DNA from: Microvirga ossetica
GTDB taxonomy: Bacteria; Pseudomonadota; Alphaproteobacteria; Rhizobiales; Beijerinckiaceae
Length of the DNA stretch: 64,000 nt
NCBI RefSeq assembly: GCF_002741015.1
Contig: NZ_CP016617.1
Coordinates: 310,001 to 374,000 of the forward strand
Reading direction: 5' to 3'
Shown: one piece after another, positions 51,550 through 60,639 of the stretch
How positions within the stretch are numbered: position 1 is the stretch's first letter
Layout of the letters: every line of letters starts with the position of its first letter
Program-made: the position numbers and the translations under genes
The notes under the pieces: generated by a model
What the model saw: the letters and a program-made list of their open reading frames with translations, nothing else
Databases searched by the model: none
What the model was told of the DNA's origin: nothing

Positions 51550-51703
51550 GGCTCAAGTCCTCGTGCTAGGCGCCCCTCATGAAGGGTGCGCCGGTAAGCA
51601 CGGCCGGTCCATCCCATTAGCAGACATTCGTACTCCCTGAATTCGACAGTTGCAGGCCTTCCGTAAAGATCATTAACTGCAAACTAAGGACCGTCATGGA
51701 CCG
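51550..51703 (-). other. Upstream flank of IS110 (possible bridge-RNA region)
   Basis: In IS110-type elements the non-coding end upstream of the transposase encodes the bridge RNA that pairs with target and donor. This 150-base flank is the place to look. I could not fold it by eye, so only the location is given. Confidence 0.3.
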
Positions 51704-52280
51704 ATGAAATCTATTGCAAGGGGGGAAAACTTCATGCCTGCGGGGGCTACTGTGTTTCACCTGCGAAAGTATATCGCGGCCGCGTTACTGAGTACCGCCA
51801 TTCTGGGTGGATTGGTGGTCTTCGCCGTAGATCTTGCCATCGATCATGCCGTCTCCGCAGATGCGCGGGCCCGGGCGGAAGACTGGGCAAAATACTTTGT
51901 CGCGACAATCCCGGAATTCGACGAACTGGTCAGCAGCGGCCAGCTCACCGAACGCCAGAGAGCGGTCGTTTCGACCGCGATGGTCGGCAACGTGTTTCGC
52001 TTCAAGCTCTATGACGCCAAGGGCAATGCGGTCCTTCAGTCCGACCTCGAAACCTTCTCGAACCAGGAACAGCACGATCATATCGACGATGAAGCGATGG
52101 AGGTAATCGCCAGTAAGCAGCCGCTGGTTTTCCTCAACGCCGGGACCCGCGAGCGCAATATGCCATCACGCTACGCCGAAGCGTATGTTCCGGTGCTCGA
52201 CAGTGCGGGCAATTTGCGCGCCATCGCCGAGACCTATGTCGACGAAACGAGAGCAGAAGCATTCTTCCACCGTTCCTTAG
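51704..52280 (+). pseudogene. GGDEF-EAL protein, N-terminal part (interrupted by IS701)
   Basis: About 192 codons: a membrane helix near residue 25 (YIAAALLSTAILGGLVVFAV), then a periplasmic sensor region (ATIPEFDELVSSGQLTERQR, KLYDAKGNAVLQSDLETFSN, YAEAYVPVLDSAGNLRAIAE). The frame is cut at 52280 by an IS701 element flanked by CTTAG on both sides. Beyond the element the frame resumes exactly in phase at 53751. The ATG at 51734 has AGGGGGGAAAAC before it and is an alternative start. Confidence 0.9.
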
Positions 52281-53745
52281 CTCGACTTTGGCCAATCAGG
52301 CGGCTTGGCAGAGCGCGTAAACCAAGCCTCGTTGAAGGGCGTGTGAGGGTTTCGACATTTTGTGTCGGTAGCGTGATGTGAATAAACCCATCTCGCTCCA
52401 GATCTGACGCCGCACGGCCGCCAGGGCATCCGCGAAAGTCGGATGAGACTTGCGATACCAGCTGTCGATCCAAACAGCGGTTCGGGAGCGCTGACCGAGT
52501 TGCGCGGCCAGCAGAGTCACGATTGAGAACAGTCCGAGCAAGCAGGGCGTGGTGCGGGCGACGGCCTGATCCGACCATTGCCGCTGGGTCTCTACGCCCA
52601 GATGTGCACGCGCCTCCTGGAAGGTGACCTCGATCTGCCAGCGCAGGATGAACCAGCGGATGATCTGCAGCGGATCGCGCGTGGGATCGGTGCACAGCAG
52701 GGCTTGGGGCGAGAACCGACCGAGAGGATCACGCAGCACGACCCAGCGGATCGGCACGATGGGCATTCCGCCATGGCGCCACACGGCCGTGGCCGAGCAG
52801 AACTCGACCACGCGATCTCCTTCGCCATACCAGCCAGGCACCGTGACGCGGCGCCAGCGCGTGCTCGTCCGGAGCAACACATCGGAAAGGTTCGGCAACC
52901 GAGCTCCTTTGGTGCGCGGACGGCCCTTCGTCCCCGGCCGGCGCCGTGAAGCCGGCTCGTAGAGGGCGGCATCCAGGCGAAGCCGGGTAATACAGATCAC
53001 GCCGCGGCGAGACAGCGCTGCCAGCAGTTCCAGGGCGGCAAAGCCCATATCGGCCACCAGCACCAATTCGCGCTCAGGCAACCACCGCCTGACCTGCAGC
53101 ATCATCTGACGCGCCCAGTCGGTCAGCTTTTTGTGCCGCTGCCCCCGCTCACGGCAATACCGCTCGGAGGGTGCCAGGGCAGTGAGGAACGGCAGGGCCC
53201 AGGTGCGAGCTGCCCATGGAATGGGAGCCAGGAGCATGAGGTTGATCCACCGCAGGCCCGAGGCCTTGACGAAATGAGCATCGGAGGAGCGCACCGGATC
53301 GCGGTAGATGCCCTTGGCTTTGATGCGCTTGCCGCGGCGGCGCTCAATGGTGTCATCCAGGCCGAGGATCACCGGACCGGTTGGGGCAAAGGCCTGGATC
53401 AGCAGGCCCAGCAACAGCCGGGCCGCCTCGCGTGTGCTCCAGCGAGCCCGACTGAGCACGCGATGATAGTTGACGAAGTGGCGCTCGCGACTGAGGCCGG
53501 TGATACGCAAGATGCTGGTCACGGTGCGCTTACCGGGTGCCAGGATGGCTCCGACGAGCAGGACCTCGGCATGACGCCAGGTTCGGTGGCGAAAGAGCGG
53601 GGCAAACGCTACAATGATCGCGGCGAAGCGGGCGGGCAGGTCCGGCATGGTGGTGTCTCTTGGCGGAAACGCTGCCAGTCTACCGCATCGTTCGCTTCGC
53701 CGCCCTGCGCTCCCACATCACCCGCCAGAAATGGCCAAAGTCGAG
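52281..53745 (-). mobile_element. IS701 family insertion sequence
   Basis: Terminal repeats begin CTCGACTTTGGCCA at 52281 and, inverted, end TGGCCAAAGTCGAG at 53745. The 5-base sequence CTTAG occurs on both sides (52276-52280 and 53746-53750), giving a target duplication whose TTAG core fits the YTAR target of IS701. Element plus one duplication is 1470 bases, a multiple of three. Confidence 0.9.
52296..53648 (-). CDS. IS701 family transposase
   Basis: A 450-residue transposase. First catalytic aspartate in VILGLDDTIERRRGKRIKAK, second in LVLVADMGFAAL, glutamate in WQIEVTFQEARAHLG. The opening MPDLPARFAAIIVAFAPLF and RDPVRSSDAHFVKASGLRW are family hallmarks. No frameshift is seen and both ends are perfect, so this element is probably young and may be active. 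Confidence 0.92.
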   Translation of the reverse strand: MPDLPARFAAIIVAFAPLFRHRTWRHAEVLLVGAILAPGKRTVTSILRITGLSRERHFVNYHRVLSRARWSTREAARLLLGLLIQAFAPTGPVILGLDDTIERRRGKRIKAKGIYRDPVRSSDAHFVKASGLRWINLMLLAPIPWAARTWALPFLTALAPSERYCRERGQRHKKLTDWARQMMLQVRRWLPERELVLVADMGFAALELLAALSRRGVICITRLRLDAALYEPASRRRPGTKGRPRTKGARLPNLSDVLLRTSTRWRRVTVPGWYGEGDRVVEFCSATAVWRHGGMPIVPIRWVVLRDPLGRFSPQALLCTDPTRDPLQIIRWFILRWQIEVTFQEARAHLGVETQRQWSDQAVARTTPCLLGLFSIVTLLAAQLGQRSRTAVWIDSWYRKSHPTFADALAAVRRQIWSEMGLFTSRYRHKMSKPSHALQRGLVYALCQAA

Positions 53746-53750
53746 CTTAG

Positions 53751-55165
53751 GTGCACTGGCCGTTGCACTCGGTGTGGGATTTGCCTTCTCCTTCGGTATT
53801 CCGACTGTAGCGTTTCTGATCCGGACGAGGCAGGCGCGTGAGGTTCGCCACCAGGCCGAGTTCCTCGCCAGCCACGATCCCATGACGGGCCTGCTTAACC
53901 GCACGCGGTTCGCGGAGATGCTCCAGGCCAGAATTGCCGACCGGGTGCCGGGTCGGCAACTGGCTCTTGTTTTTCTCGATGTCGACAACTTCAAGCTCAT
54001 CAATGACGACTTCGGACATGATGCAGGGAATGAGTTCCTCAAGCACGTTGCGCGCGGCATCAGCCGATTCTGCGGCGGCGAAGACATCGTCGCCCGGGTC
54101 GGCGGAGACGAATTCGTGATCGCGCTGACTCGGTACGCGGTGGCAGAGATGGTGTCCGATGTAAAGGCCATCATGGCGACCATCAGCGAGCCGATCCACG
54201 TGCACGGCAACACCATGGCCGCCCACGTCAGCGCGGGAATCTATGTGATGTCGGATGAAGGGGCCACGGTCGAGGAGGCGCTGAATCGTGCCGAAGTTAC
54301 TCTGTACGAATCCAAGATCGACGGCAAAAACAGAGTGAGCTTGTTCTCGCGCGAACTCGATGAGCGCATGCGCAATCGGCGCGAGCTCGAGGATTTGGTT
54401 CAACATGCCACGGCAATCGAGGGCTTCGAACTTCACTATCAGCCGTTGCTTTCCGCCGCTGACGAAAGCTGTGTCGGCTTCGAGGCTCTGCTGCGGCTCA
54501 GGGATCGCCAGGGCGCCTATGTCCCTCCGACCACGTTCGTTCCGATTGCCGAATCCATGGGACTGATTGCAGCCATCGGCAAGTGGGGGATCGTGGAAGC
54601 AGCCCGTACTGCCGCAACCTGGCCATCGGACACATTCGTCTCGGTCAATCTGTCGGTCCGCCAGTTTTACGACCAGACGCTGGTCTCAACCGTCAGCGAC
54701 GCGCTCAAGGAGAGCGGCCTGGCGCCGTATCGGCTCGAGCTCGAGGTCACCGAGTCGATGCTGATGGAGGACACCGAGGGCATCGCCGAGCAACTCCGGT
54801 CTCTCAAGGCACTTGGTGTATCCGTGGCCATGGACGATTTCGGCACGGGTTATTCGAGCCTCGCCTACTTGTGGCAGTTCGGCTTCGACAAGCTCAAGAT
54901 CGACCGCTCCTTCGTGAGTGCCCTTGAAAAGGACGAGCACAGGGCCCGCCAGATCCTGAGCACCATCATCATGCTCGCCCATCAACTGGGCATGAAGGTA
55001 ACGGCCGAAGAGATAGAGACCGTGCGGCAGGCGGAAATACTGTGCGGGCTCGCCTGCGATCAGTTCCAGGGCTATCTCTTTGGCCGGCTGGCACCTGCGA
55101 GCGGCATGACATCGGTCTTCGCCTCCTCGGGAACGTCACGGATCTCGCTTGAAAATGTCGACTAA
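53751..55165 (+). pseudogene. GGDEF-EAL protein, C-terminal part (interrupted by IS701)
   Basis: About 471 codons carrying a second membrane helix (ALGVGFAFSFGIPTVAFLI), a GGDEF domain (VGGDEFV intact; LDVDNFKLINDDFGHDAGNE) and an EAL domain (GFEALLRLRD, LSVRQF, ELEVTESML, DDFGTGYSSL, KIDRSF, TAEEIET, QGYLFGR). All usual catalytic residues of both domains are present. Without the element the product would be about 663 residues. The frame remains open through the end of IS701 back to a TTG at 53660, so a truncated membrane-anchored product could be made from within the element. Confidence 0.9.
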
Positions 55166-55321
55166 AGCCGAAGAGGTGGAAATGACCTTCGCGCTGCTTC
55201 GTGTCGAAACCCGCTCGAACTGCTCTGTTGGATATGGCTGCAGGCCCGGGATGAGCAATTGTTTACACATGTGCAGTCCTTTTGCCTCTATGGTTCCTTC
55301 GTGGTCTTGCCCTAGGTCGTA

Positions 55322-56257
55322 ATGTCTAAGTTCATTCCCAATCTCGCGGACGAGACCCTCCCGGCCCTCGTCGAGGCCCTGACCGAAAGTGGGCAGGCGG
55401 TTTCCATCTTTGATGCCGAGGACAATCTCCGGTACGCGAATAAGACCTACCAGGGCATGTTTCTGGGCAACTATGATGGTCCTTTCACCTTCGCCGGCAT
55501 CACCCGCCACGCACACAGAAACGGTCTTGGCGTTCGGATCGACGATGGAGATGTCGAGGCCTTCCTTGCCAGAACCCTTTCCCGGCGAAGGAGCCTGCCC
55601 CGCAAGTCCTTTGAAACCGATCTCGTGGATGGCCGCTGGTTCTGGATCGACCAGACCATTCTGCCGAACGGCTGGATTCTGTCTGTGGGTGCCGACATCA
55701 CAGCCCTGAAGCAGAACGAAAAGGCATTGCGCCAGGCGCACGAGGCAGCGCTAAAGGCATCGCAGACCGATCTTCTCACGGGTTTGGCCAGCCGCCGCCA
55801 TATCCTGGAGCAACTCGATGGCATGCTGGCTGAGCATGAGGCCTCTGGTTCGAAGTTGTGTATCGCCGTGATCGACATCGACCACTTCAAGGCCATCAAC
55901 GACGGGCACGGGCACGACGCTGGGGACACCGTTCTTCGCCATTTTGCGGACATGTACCGCGAGAGAGTGCGTGCACAGGATATGCTGGGTCGGATGGGCG
56001 GCGAGGAGTTCCTGCTGATCCTACCCGGTGCCGGGGCTGACGACGCGTTCCGCATCATCGACCGGATCCGGGATCGCTTTCCGCCAGCCTGGCTCGTCGA
56101 GGACGGGATTGACCTGTCTTACACCTTCAGCGCCGGGATTACCGAGGCTTTGAAGGGAGACGACCGAAGTTCGATCCTGCGTCGGGCCGACCGCGCCCTG
56201 TACGCCGCCAAGGGAGAGGGGCGGAACTGCACCACGATCAGTGTCGCAGCGGAATGA
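55322..56257 (+). CDS. PAS-GGDEF diguanylate cyclase
   Basis: A 311-residue soluble signalling protein. Residues about 12-140 form a PAS domain (AVSIFDAEDNLRYANKTYQG; WIDQTILPNGWILSVGADIT); a short coiled linker leads to a GGDEF domain (about 150-311) with IDIDHFKAINDGHGHDAGD and an intact GGEEF active site in RMGGEEFLLIL. An RxxD inhibitory site upstream of GGEEF is not obvious (RERVRAQD lies near). It would make cyclic di-GMP in response to a ligand or redox cue. It lies 156 bases after the interrupted GGDEF-EAL gene in the same direction. Confidence 0.92.
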   Translation: MSKFIPNLADETLPALVEALTESGQAVSIFDAEDNLRYANKTYQGMFLGNYDGPFTFAGITRHAHRNGLGVRIDDGDVEAFLARTLSRRRSLPRKSFETDLVDGRWFWIDQTILPNGWILSVGADITALKQNEKALRQAHEAALKASQTDLLTGLASRRHILEQLDGMLAEHEASGSKLCIAVIDIDHFKAINDGHGHDAGDTVLRHFADMYRERVRAQDMLGRMGGEEFLLILPGAGADDAFRIIDRIRDRFPPAWLVEDGIDLSYTFSAGITEALKGDDRSSILRRADRALYAAKGEGRNCTTISVAAE

Positions 56258-56448
56258 GGCCGCCTTGGCGAACATCCGAGATTGGCACGGGGGCTGACCT
56301 TAGCCTTACTTCCGCACTGCTTGGATGAGCTGACCTTCGTTCAGGCCTGCGGTACTACCGAGCTTGACCCCAAGCCAACCTTCGACAGGGCTATACCCGG
56401 TGCGTTCAGCTGCCTGTTTGCACCCAAAGTACGATTGCTCGTCGAGGG
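56258..56448. other. Intergenic, nothing recognised
   Basis: A short gap between the GGDEF gene and the leftward protease fragment. Confidence 0.4.
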
Positions 56449-56990
56449 TCAAGGCACCTCTGAAGTCTGCGCTGCAAAAGGTAAAGCAGCCGGCTGCTCA
56501 TAGGATGCGGTCACCGGTGCCGGCTTCGTGGGTTGCGGGCACAGGCCTGCCACCTGGATCAGGCCGAACCCGTACGTCGGATCCCACCCGGGCTTCCCAA
56601 GGTCGCGGGTGCGCGCTTCCAGGCCGGACTGAACCACTTTAGGGTCCAACGTGGGGTTGGACGCGAGCAACAGGCTTGTTGCGGCGGACACGAAGGGGAC
56701 AGCATAGGATGTGCCTGACTTCAGGGTGCCACTGCCCTTCGACGATGCTGTCCAGATATTCACCCCGGGTGCAGCAAGGTCAACATATCCGCCCTGCGTG
56801 GCGCGCCGGTACACATTCAGTTCCTGATCCACTGCGGTGACCGCGATGACTCCAGGATAGGCGGCTGGATATGACGGTTCGGCGCCGGGGCCATTGTTGC
56901 CCGCGGCCGCAACGATCACGATGCCCTTGGCCTGGGCGGCCTCGATGGCGTTCTGGAGGACCTCATTCGGCGGACCTGACAGGCTCAGCA
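56449..56990 (-). pseudogene. S8 (subtilisin-like) protease, C-terminal fragment
   Basis: About 175 codons of an S8 protease: LSLSGPPNEVLQNAIEAAQA, KGIVIVAAAGNNG (oxyanion asparagine) and the nucleophile serine in LKSGTSYAVPFVSAATSLLL. The catalytic aspartate and histidine regions, signal peptide and N terminus are absent; upstream of about 56990 the frame is closed by a TGA. The words ACCTCATTCGGC near 56960 and again near 57000 form a short direct repeat at the break and may mark the deletion or duplication junction. It lacks a complete triad and should be inactive. Confidence 0.75.
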
Positions 56991-57410
56991 GCCGCCATGA
57001 ACCTCATTCGGCTTGGTGCTTGGTTCGCTGGCACGCCGCTCGCACGAACCCGGCAATCCGCATTTACCAGGCTCATGATGGCTCCCGTCCCAGCATGATG
57101 AATTCGCCAGCAGTATCTTTTTCGAAGCAAGACCACTCAGCAGCTTGTCGGCAACCTGCACAACTCAACGCCACGGCTGTAAGGCGCGTTCCGGAATGCT
57201 TTAGCCTATGTGAAGACCTTGGCTGACGAGCTTAGCCCATCCACTCTTCAATCCTGCCAAGCTTCCAGCCCATATAGCAGCAATCTCATGTGGTTCTCAC
57301 GGCAGGATGAGAAGGGACGTTAACATAGCCGACAGAAGCGGCTATAATGTTCACGAAGTTAGTGCTGCGTCGATCTGGGCGTTCTCTCCAACACTGCGAG
57401 GGGGCCTGCG
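56991..57410. other. Intergenic, no gene recognised
   Basis: About 420 bases. It should contain eroded upstream parts of the S8 protease gene and the promoter of the next gene. No conserved product was recognised on either strand. Confidence 0.4.
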
Positions 57411-57800
57411 ATGACAAAGCCTCTCCTGGCCTTGGGCCTTTGGTGTGTTGCCTTTGCGGTTGGCGTCGTGGGTCTCATCACAACCGGTCCTGGCAATCCC
57501 CGCTTCACCGGCACGGTTGTTTTCGATTTCAAGCCGTTCTGCCAGAGCTTCGTTGTCCAGACCGAGCGGGGCTTTGTGCTGCTGGAGTGGGAGGACGGCA
57601 CCCTGTTTTTCGGTGAAGGCGACAGCCTCGTGGGGCCGCTGCACACAACAGGGGTTCAAACCTTGAATGTAGAGGGGCGTGGTGCGATGACGGCGCGATT
57701 CGAGACCTGGGTTCCTGATCTTGCTGCCGCGCAACAGGTGTTTCGGGAGCGCTGCCGCCTTGCTCCCAACACACCCCTGGCTGGGGCAGCACGAAATTAG
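57411..57800 (+). CDS. Hypothetical protein with N-terminal membrane segment
   Basis: A 129-residue protein. One hydrophobic segment at the start (LLALGLWCVAFAVGVVGLIT) anchors or exports a soluble domain with VVFDFKPFCQSFVVQTERGF, ERGFVLLEWEDGTLFFGEGD and a C-terminal cysteine. I do not recognise the family. GAGGGGGCCTGCG before the ATG at 57411 is a plausible ribosome site. Confidence 0.65.
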   Translation: MTKPLLALGLWCVAFAVGVVGLITTGPGNPRFTGTVVFDFKPFCQSFVVQTERGFVLLEWEDGTLFFGEGDSLVGPLHTTGVQTLNVEGRGAMTARFETWVPDLAAAQQVFRERCRLAPNTPLAGAARN

Positions 57801-58157
57801 CTCTCCAACATGGTCCTGGGTGGCCCCAACCGCCACTCGATCCTATGCTCCTGCCGATTTATAGGACGCTCGGCGCAATCCCGCAGCGAATTGTGCTGTT
57901 GTGAGCGTGACGTGTTCGGCCCGAAGCGTGGTGCGGATCGCTTCAGAAGCCAAGCTTTACCAGGAGCATCAGGTAGGCATGGACGATTATATAGAACTAA
58001 CTATGAGGCTCAGGAATCCACTCCAGTTTCCTCGCAGACGAGCCAATGATCAAAGCCTCAAAACCTGATCATTCTCGGCCCCTCATCGATATCCGAGTTA
58101 CCTCTGACCTGAATGCTGCTATGCTCCCCTCCATTCTGAGAAGAGGGAGGGTGTTCA
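57801..58157. other. Intergenic with a possible tiny ORF
   Basis: A 29-codon frame starts MDDYIELTMRLRNPLQ near 57979 after an AGGAGCATCAGG leader. It is AT-richer than its surroundings. Coding is uncertain. Nothing else seen. Confidence 0.25.
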
Positions 58158-58445
58158 ATGCCGCGTACCTCTGTCGTGCGACAGGCTTCCGCCTCGGCGA
58201 TGCAATGTCCCTGGTATCCTGCCGACCTACTGCCCCAGCTTCAAAGCACCCTGGCGGTTCTGGCGGATATCGAACTTCACTACCAAAGTGACCAGGAGCA
58301 GCTTCAGGGCGGGGCAGGCCCCGAGACCATCAAGACGCGGTTCGCTGCCCAACTTGCGGAGTGCTATCAGAGAGGCCGCTCTCGCTATGTTCAGTGGTTG
58401 AACGAGTTACAGCTTCTGATGAATCGGACGGCGTTCCCTCATTAG
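58158..58445 (+). CDS. Small hypothetical protein
   Basis: A 95-residue soluble protein, predicted mostly helical (LQSTLAVLADIELHYQSDQE, RFAAQLAECYQRGRSRYVQW). I do not recognise it. AGGGAGGGTGTTCA precedes the ATG at 58158, a good ribosome site. It is followed 48 bases later by a small membrane protein gene in the same direction. Confidence 0.65.
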   Translation: MPRTSVVRQASASAMQCPWYPADLLPQLQSTLAVLADIELHYQSDQEQLQGGAGPETIKTRFAAQLAECYQRGRSRYVQWLNELQLLMNRTAFPH

Positions 58446-58493
58446 CTCTGTGGCCTGCCGACGCTCATTGGGAGAGAACCCAAGGAGGAGCCC

Positions 58494-58709
58494 ATGCGCA
58501 AAGTTCTATCCGCCTCACTCGCAGGGACTGCCCTGCTGGCACTCTCATCCTTGTTGGTCCTAGCTCAGACACCCATCCCAGCGACGCCTCCAGGCGATGC
58601 GACTACACAGCCTGCGGGCGGGCTCGCCACTTGGTGGTGGGTTCTTCTGCTGGCCGTCGTGATCGCGGCTGCGGTTTGGTATTTTACCCGCAAGCGAACG
58701 AACCTGTAA
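58494..58709 (+). CDS. Small exported or membrane protein
   Basis: A 71-residue protein with an N-terminal signal (MRKVLSASLAGTALLALSSL), a Pro/Thr-rich stretch and a C-terminal membrane helix ending in basic residues (WWWVLLLAVVIAAAVWYFTR then KRTNL). The layout suggests a small periplasmic loop held by two helices. AAGGAGGAGCCC before the ATG is a strong ribosome site. Family unknown. Confidence 0.7.
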   Translation: MRKVLSASLAGTALLALSSLLVLAQTPIPATPPGDATTQPAGGLATWWWVLLLAVVIAAAVWYFTRKRTNL

Positions 58710-59131
58710 GACGGCAAATGAATTATGCGCAAGATGCCGCTTAGCCCCATTCAGAGGGTCGTGACCTCGGTCTGGAAGGCCGTGCGGATACTGGAATAGC
58801 GTCCCGCAGCAACCCCGAAAGTCAAGCTCAACGGGCGGCGCGGCTATGGTGCTGGCGACATTCCGGCACCGGACAGAACGCCTGACGGCGACTGATTCGA
58901 AATCCTTATGCGAACACGGAGGGGCTGAGAACGCCTGAGAACACCTTCAACTCAGTGCCCTGCTGCGTCACCGATATCGGCACGGGCCGCATCTGGTGGG
59001 AGTGGCGTCAGGGTCACTGGGTGATCGCTGAAAGACTTGACCCTGCGGCCGTACCGAAGTGCCACGGATAGCTCAGTTCACTCGCGCAATCAGGTACGGG
59101 TCTTTGAACCTCTCAGGCGGGGCAGCAAAGC
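58710..59131. other. Intergenic, no gene recognised
   Basis: About 420 bases. A short plus-strand frame reads SVPCCVTDIGTGRIWWEWRQ near 58950-59070 but lacks a start or ribosome site. I make no call. Confidence 0.35.
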
Positions 59132-59155
59132 CGAAGGGGCTTTACGGCCCCTTCG
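59132..59155 (-). terminator. Probable terminator of the PRC-barrel gene
   Basis: CGAAGGGGC (59132-59140) pairs with GCCCCTTCG (59147-59155) in a 9-bp stem, 15 bases after the stop of the leftward PRC-barrel gene. The following T-run on the minus strand is short (GGCTTTG). Confidence 0.65.
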
Positions 59156-59170
59156 TCACGATCAATGCTC

Positions 59171-59776
59171 CTACCGAGCGTATTTGAACTCGGGAGCCGC
59201 CTTCAACTGGTCCTTGGTCATGTTCGTTGTCAACATCGCATGATCCGGAGTCGCGCGAGCAGCAGTATCGGCAGGCCGATCCATAGCCAAGGTGCCGGTA
59301 GTGGTCGGCGCAGTCGGGCTGGCGGCCCCTGGAGCGGCGGCTGTGGCCCTCGGTGGGGCCGGGGCATTCGGATCGGTCGTGGTGGCTGTGGTCGCCACAG
59401 CACGTGGCTCATTCACCAATTTCACCTGATCGAACGGGATCGCCACATCGCGCTCACCAATGCCCAGGAACCCGCCGACACCAACCACCACCGCTTGGAT
59501 TTTGCCACTGCTGTCCACGAGGATTTCGCTGATGTCACCGATCTTCTCGTTGTTCTGGTTGTAGACATCCAGTCCTTCGAGCTTGGAGGCCCGCCATTGC
59601 CCCGGTTGCTCCTGGGCCAGCCAGCTATGCGTGCGCGCTGGTTCATGCGCGCCGAAGCTACTATCGCCCGCCGAGGGTGTTGGCATTGAGCCTGCTGGCT
59701 GGTTGGTTTGAGCCATAACAGGGGCTGAGATCAGTGTTGTGCCGAGAAGAGCCAACGCGAGACGCCTACCAAACAT
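59171..59776 (-). CDS. Exported PRC-barrel domain protein
   Basis: A 201-residue periplasmic protein. Residues 1-22 are a signal peptide (MFGRRLALALLGTTLISAPV, MA). The PRC-barrel lies at about 58-125: LEGLDVYNQNNEKIGDISEI, LVDSSGKIQAVVVGVGGFLG, RDVAIPFDQVKLV. The C-terminal part is Ala/Pro/Thr-rich, ending in MTKDQLKAAPEFKYAR. Similar stress-linked proteins are common in Hyphomicrobiales. The ATG at 59776 follows GGAGGAAGAC, which decides the start over longer frames. A terminator hairpin follows. Confidence 0.88.
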   Translation of the reverse strand: MFGRRLALALLGTTLISAPVMAQTNQPAGSMPTPSAGDSSFGAHEPARTHSWLAQEQPGQWRASKLEGLDVYNQNNEKIGDISEILVDSSGKIQAVVVGVGGFLGIGERDVAIPFDQVKLVNEPRAVATTATTTDPNAPAPPRATAAAPGAASPTAPTTTGTLAMDRPADTAARATPDHAMLTTNMTKDQLKAAPEFKYAR

Positions 59777-60063
59777 GTCTTCCTCCATCGTGTTGTTCGC
59801 GCCATGCCGCGCATACAAGAATAACGGCGGGCTAAGCCCTCCGTTCGGCCCCACTTTCTTACTTCTGAGGCAGGCACCGTCACGCGTTGGGCGGCATTGC
59901 CCTACACAACGTGTTTTCTCCCAAAGGAATGGATCCTGTCCGACGGGGTATTTGTTCGTGATAAGTATTGGATTAGCGGGCAATCATTCGAGCCTTGCCG
60001 CAGCCAAGATACTCGAAGGCAGAAGAACCTCGCCAAGAAGCGTCGTTACGCCAACCGCCACGG
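59777..60063. other. Intergenic, nothing recognised
   Basis: Upstream region of the PRC-barrel gene, about 290 bases. No coding or RNA feature could be supported. Confidence 0.35.
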
Positions 60064-60198
60064 TTAGCCGAACATAATCCCTTTCAGGTTTCGCAGAGCC
60101 TTGTCGCATCGCTCGATATGCTCGTTGGCTCGCCGTTGCACCTCAACAGTGTTGCGGCAGGGCTCATCGACCTCTTGTTTGCAGAACGGGCAGGTCAT
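60064..60198 (-). CDS. 44-residue zinc-ribbon-like small protein
   Basis: A short leftward frame, MTCPFCKQEVDEPCRNTVEV, QRRANEHIERCDKALRNLKG, IMFG. Four of its cysteines are spaced CPFC-N9-C with a later C in a helix, and one histidine (NEHIERC) is nearby, so a small zinc-binding knuckle (C-C-H-C) is plausible. AGAGGTCACGCC directly before the ATG at 60198 is a good ribosome site. It has no named family that I know. Codon use and the ordered cysteine pattern support coding. Confidence 0.6.
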   Translation of the reverse strand: MTCPFCKQEVDEPCRNTVEVQRRANEHIERCDKALRNLKGIMFG

Positions 60199-60639
60199 TG
60201 GCGTGACCTCTTAGTTGGTGGGTGTATCATGCCAACAAAGATGCTGCATCCGGGTTCCCGCGTTTCCTCCTCCATTCCATAGCAAGGATCACGCTCGGAA
60301 AGTGCATGGTCGATGGCACCTTGAGGTCGAGCTTCCGGCGTCACGCCAGACGCTCTTTCGCCATCAAGCGTCAGAAGCGTTGTCATCAAAAAGCCAAGGT
60401 ATCTGCTCTGAATCTCACCATGAGCAAAGCCCCGAAGCCCCCGAGCCAACTGGAACCTCCCAGCGGATTACCCGATGGTTGCGCCGGAACTACGCCAAGG
60501 CGCGCTCCGAACTTGCTAATAAAATAATGGGCCTTGGCGAGCAGCGTAAGAAGAGCATTGCTCCCGTCGAGGCGGCTGCGGAAGCTTCCGCGAAGGGTCA
60601 CCGCACCAAAAAGGCTGCCTGAGACCTTCGCCGACACGG
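60199..60639. other. Intergenic with weak open frames
   Basis: Plus-strand frames cover the region. One ends RWLRRNYAKARSELANKIMG and a Lys/Ala-rich tail TKKAA at 60622, which could be the end of a small basic protein, but no start with a ribosome site is clear. I make no firm call. Confidence 0.3.

Noticed and set aside
60215..60622. A 135-codon gene upstream of the cyclase pseudogene
   Set aside because: The front half reads like non-coding sequence; only the last 45 codons look protein-like, and no start is supported.
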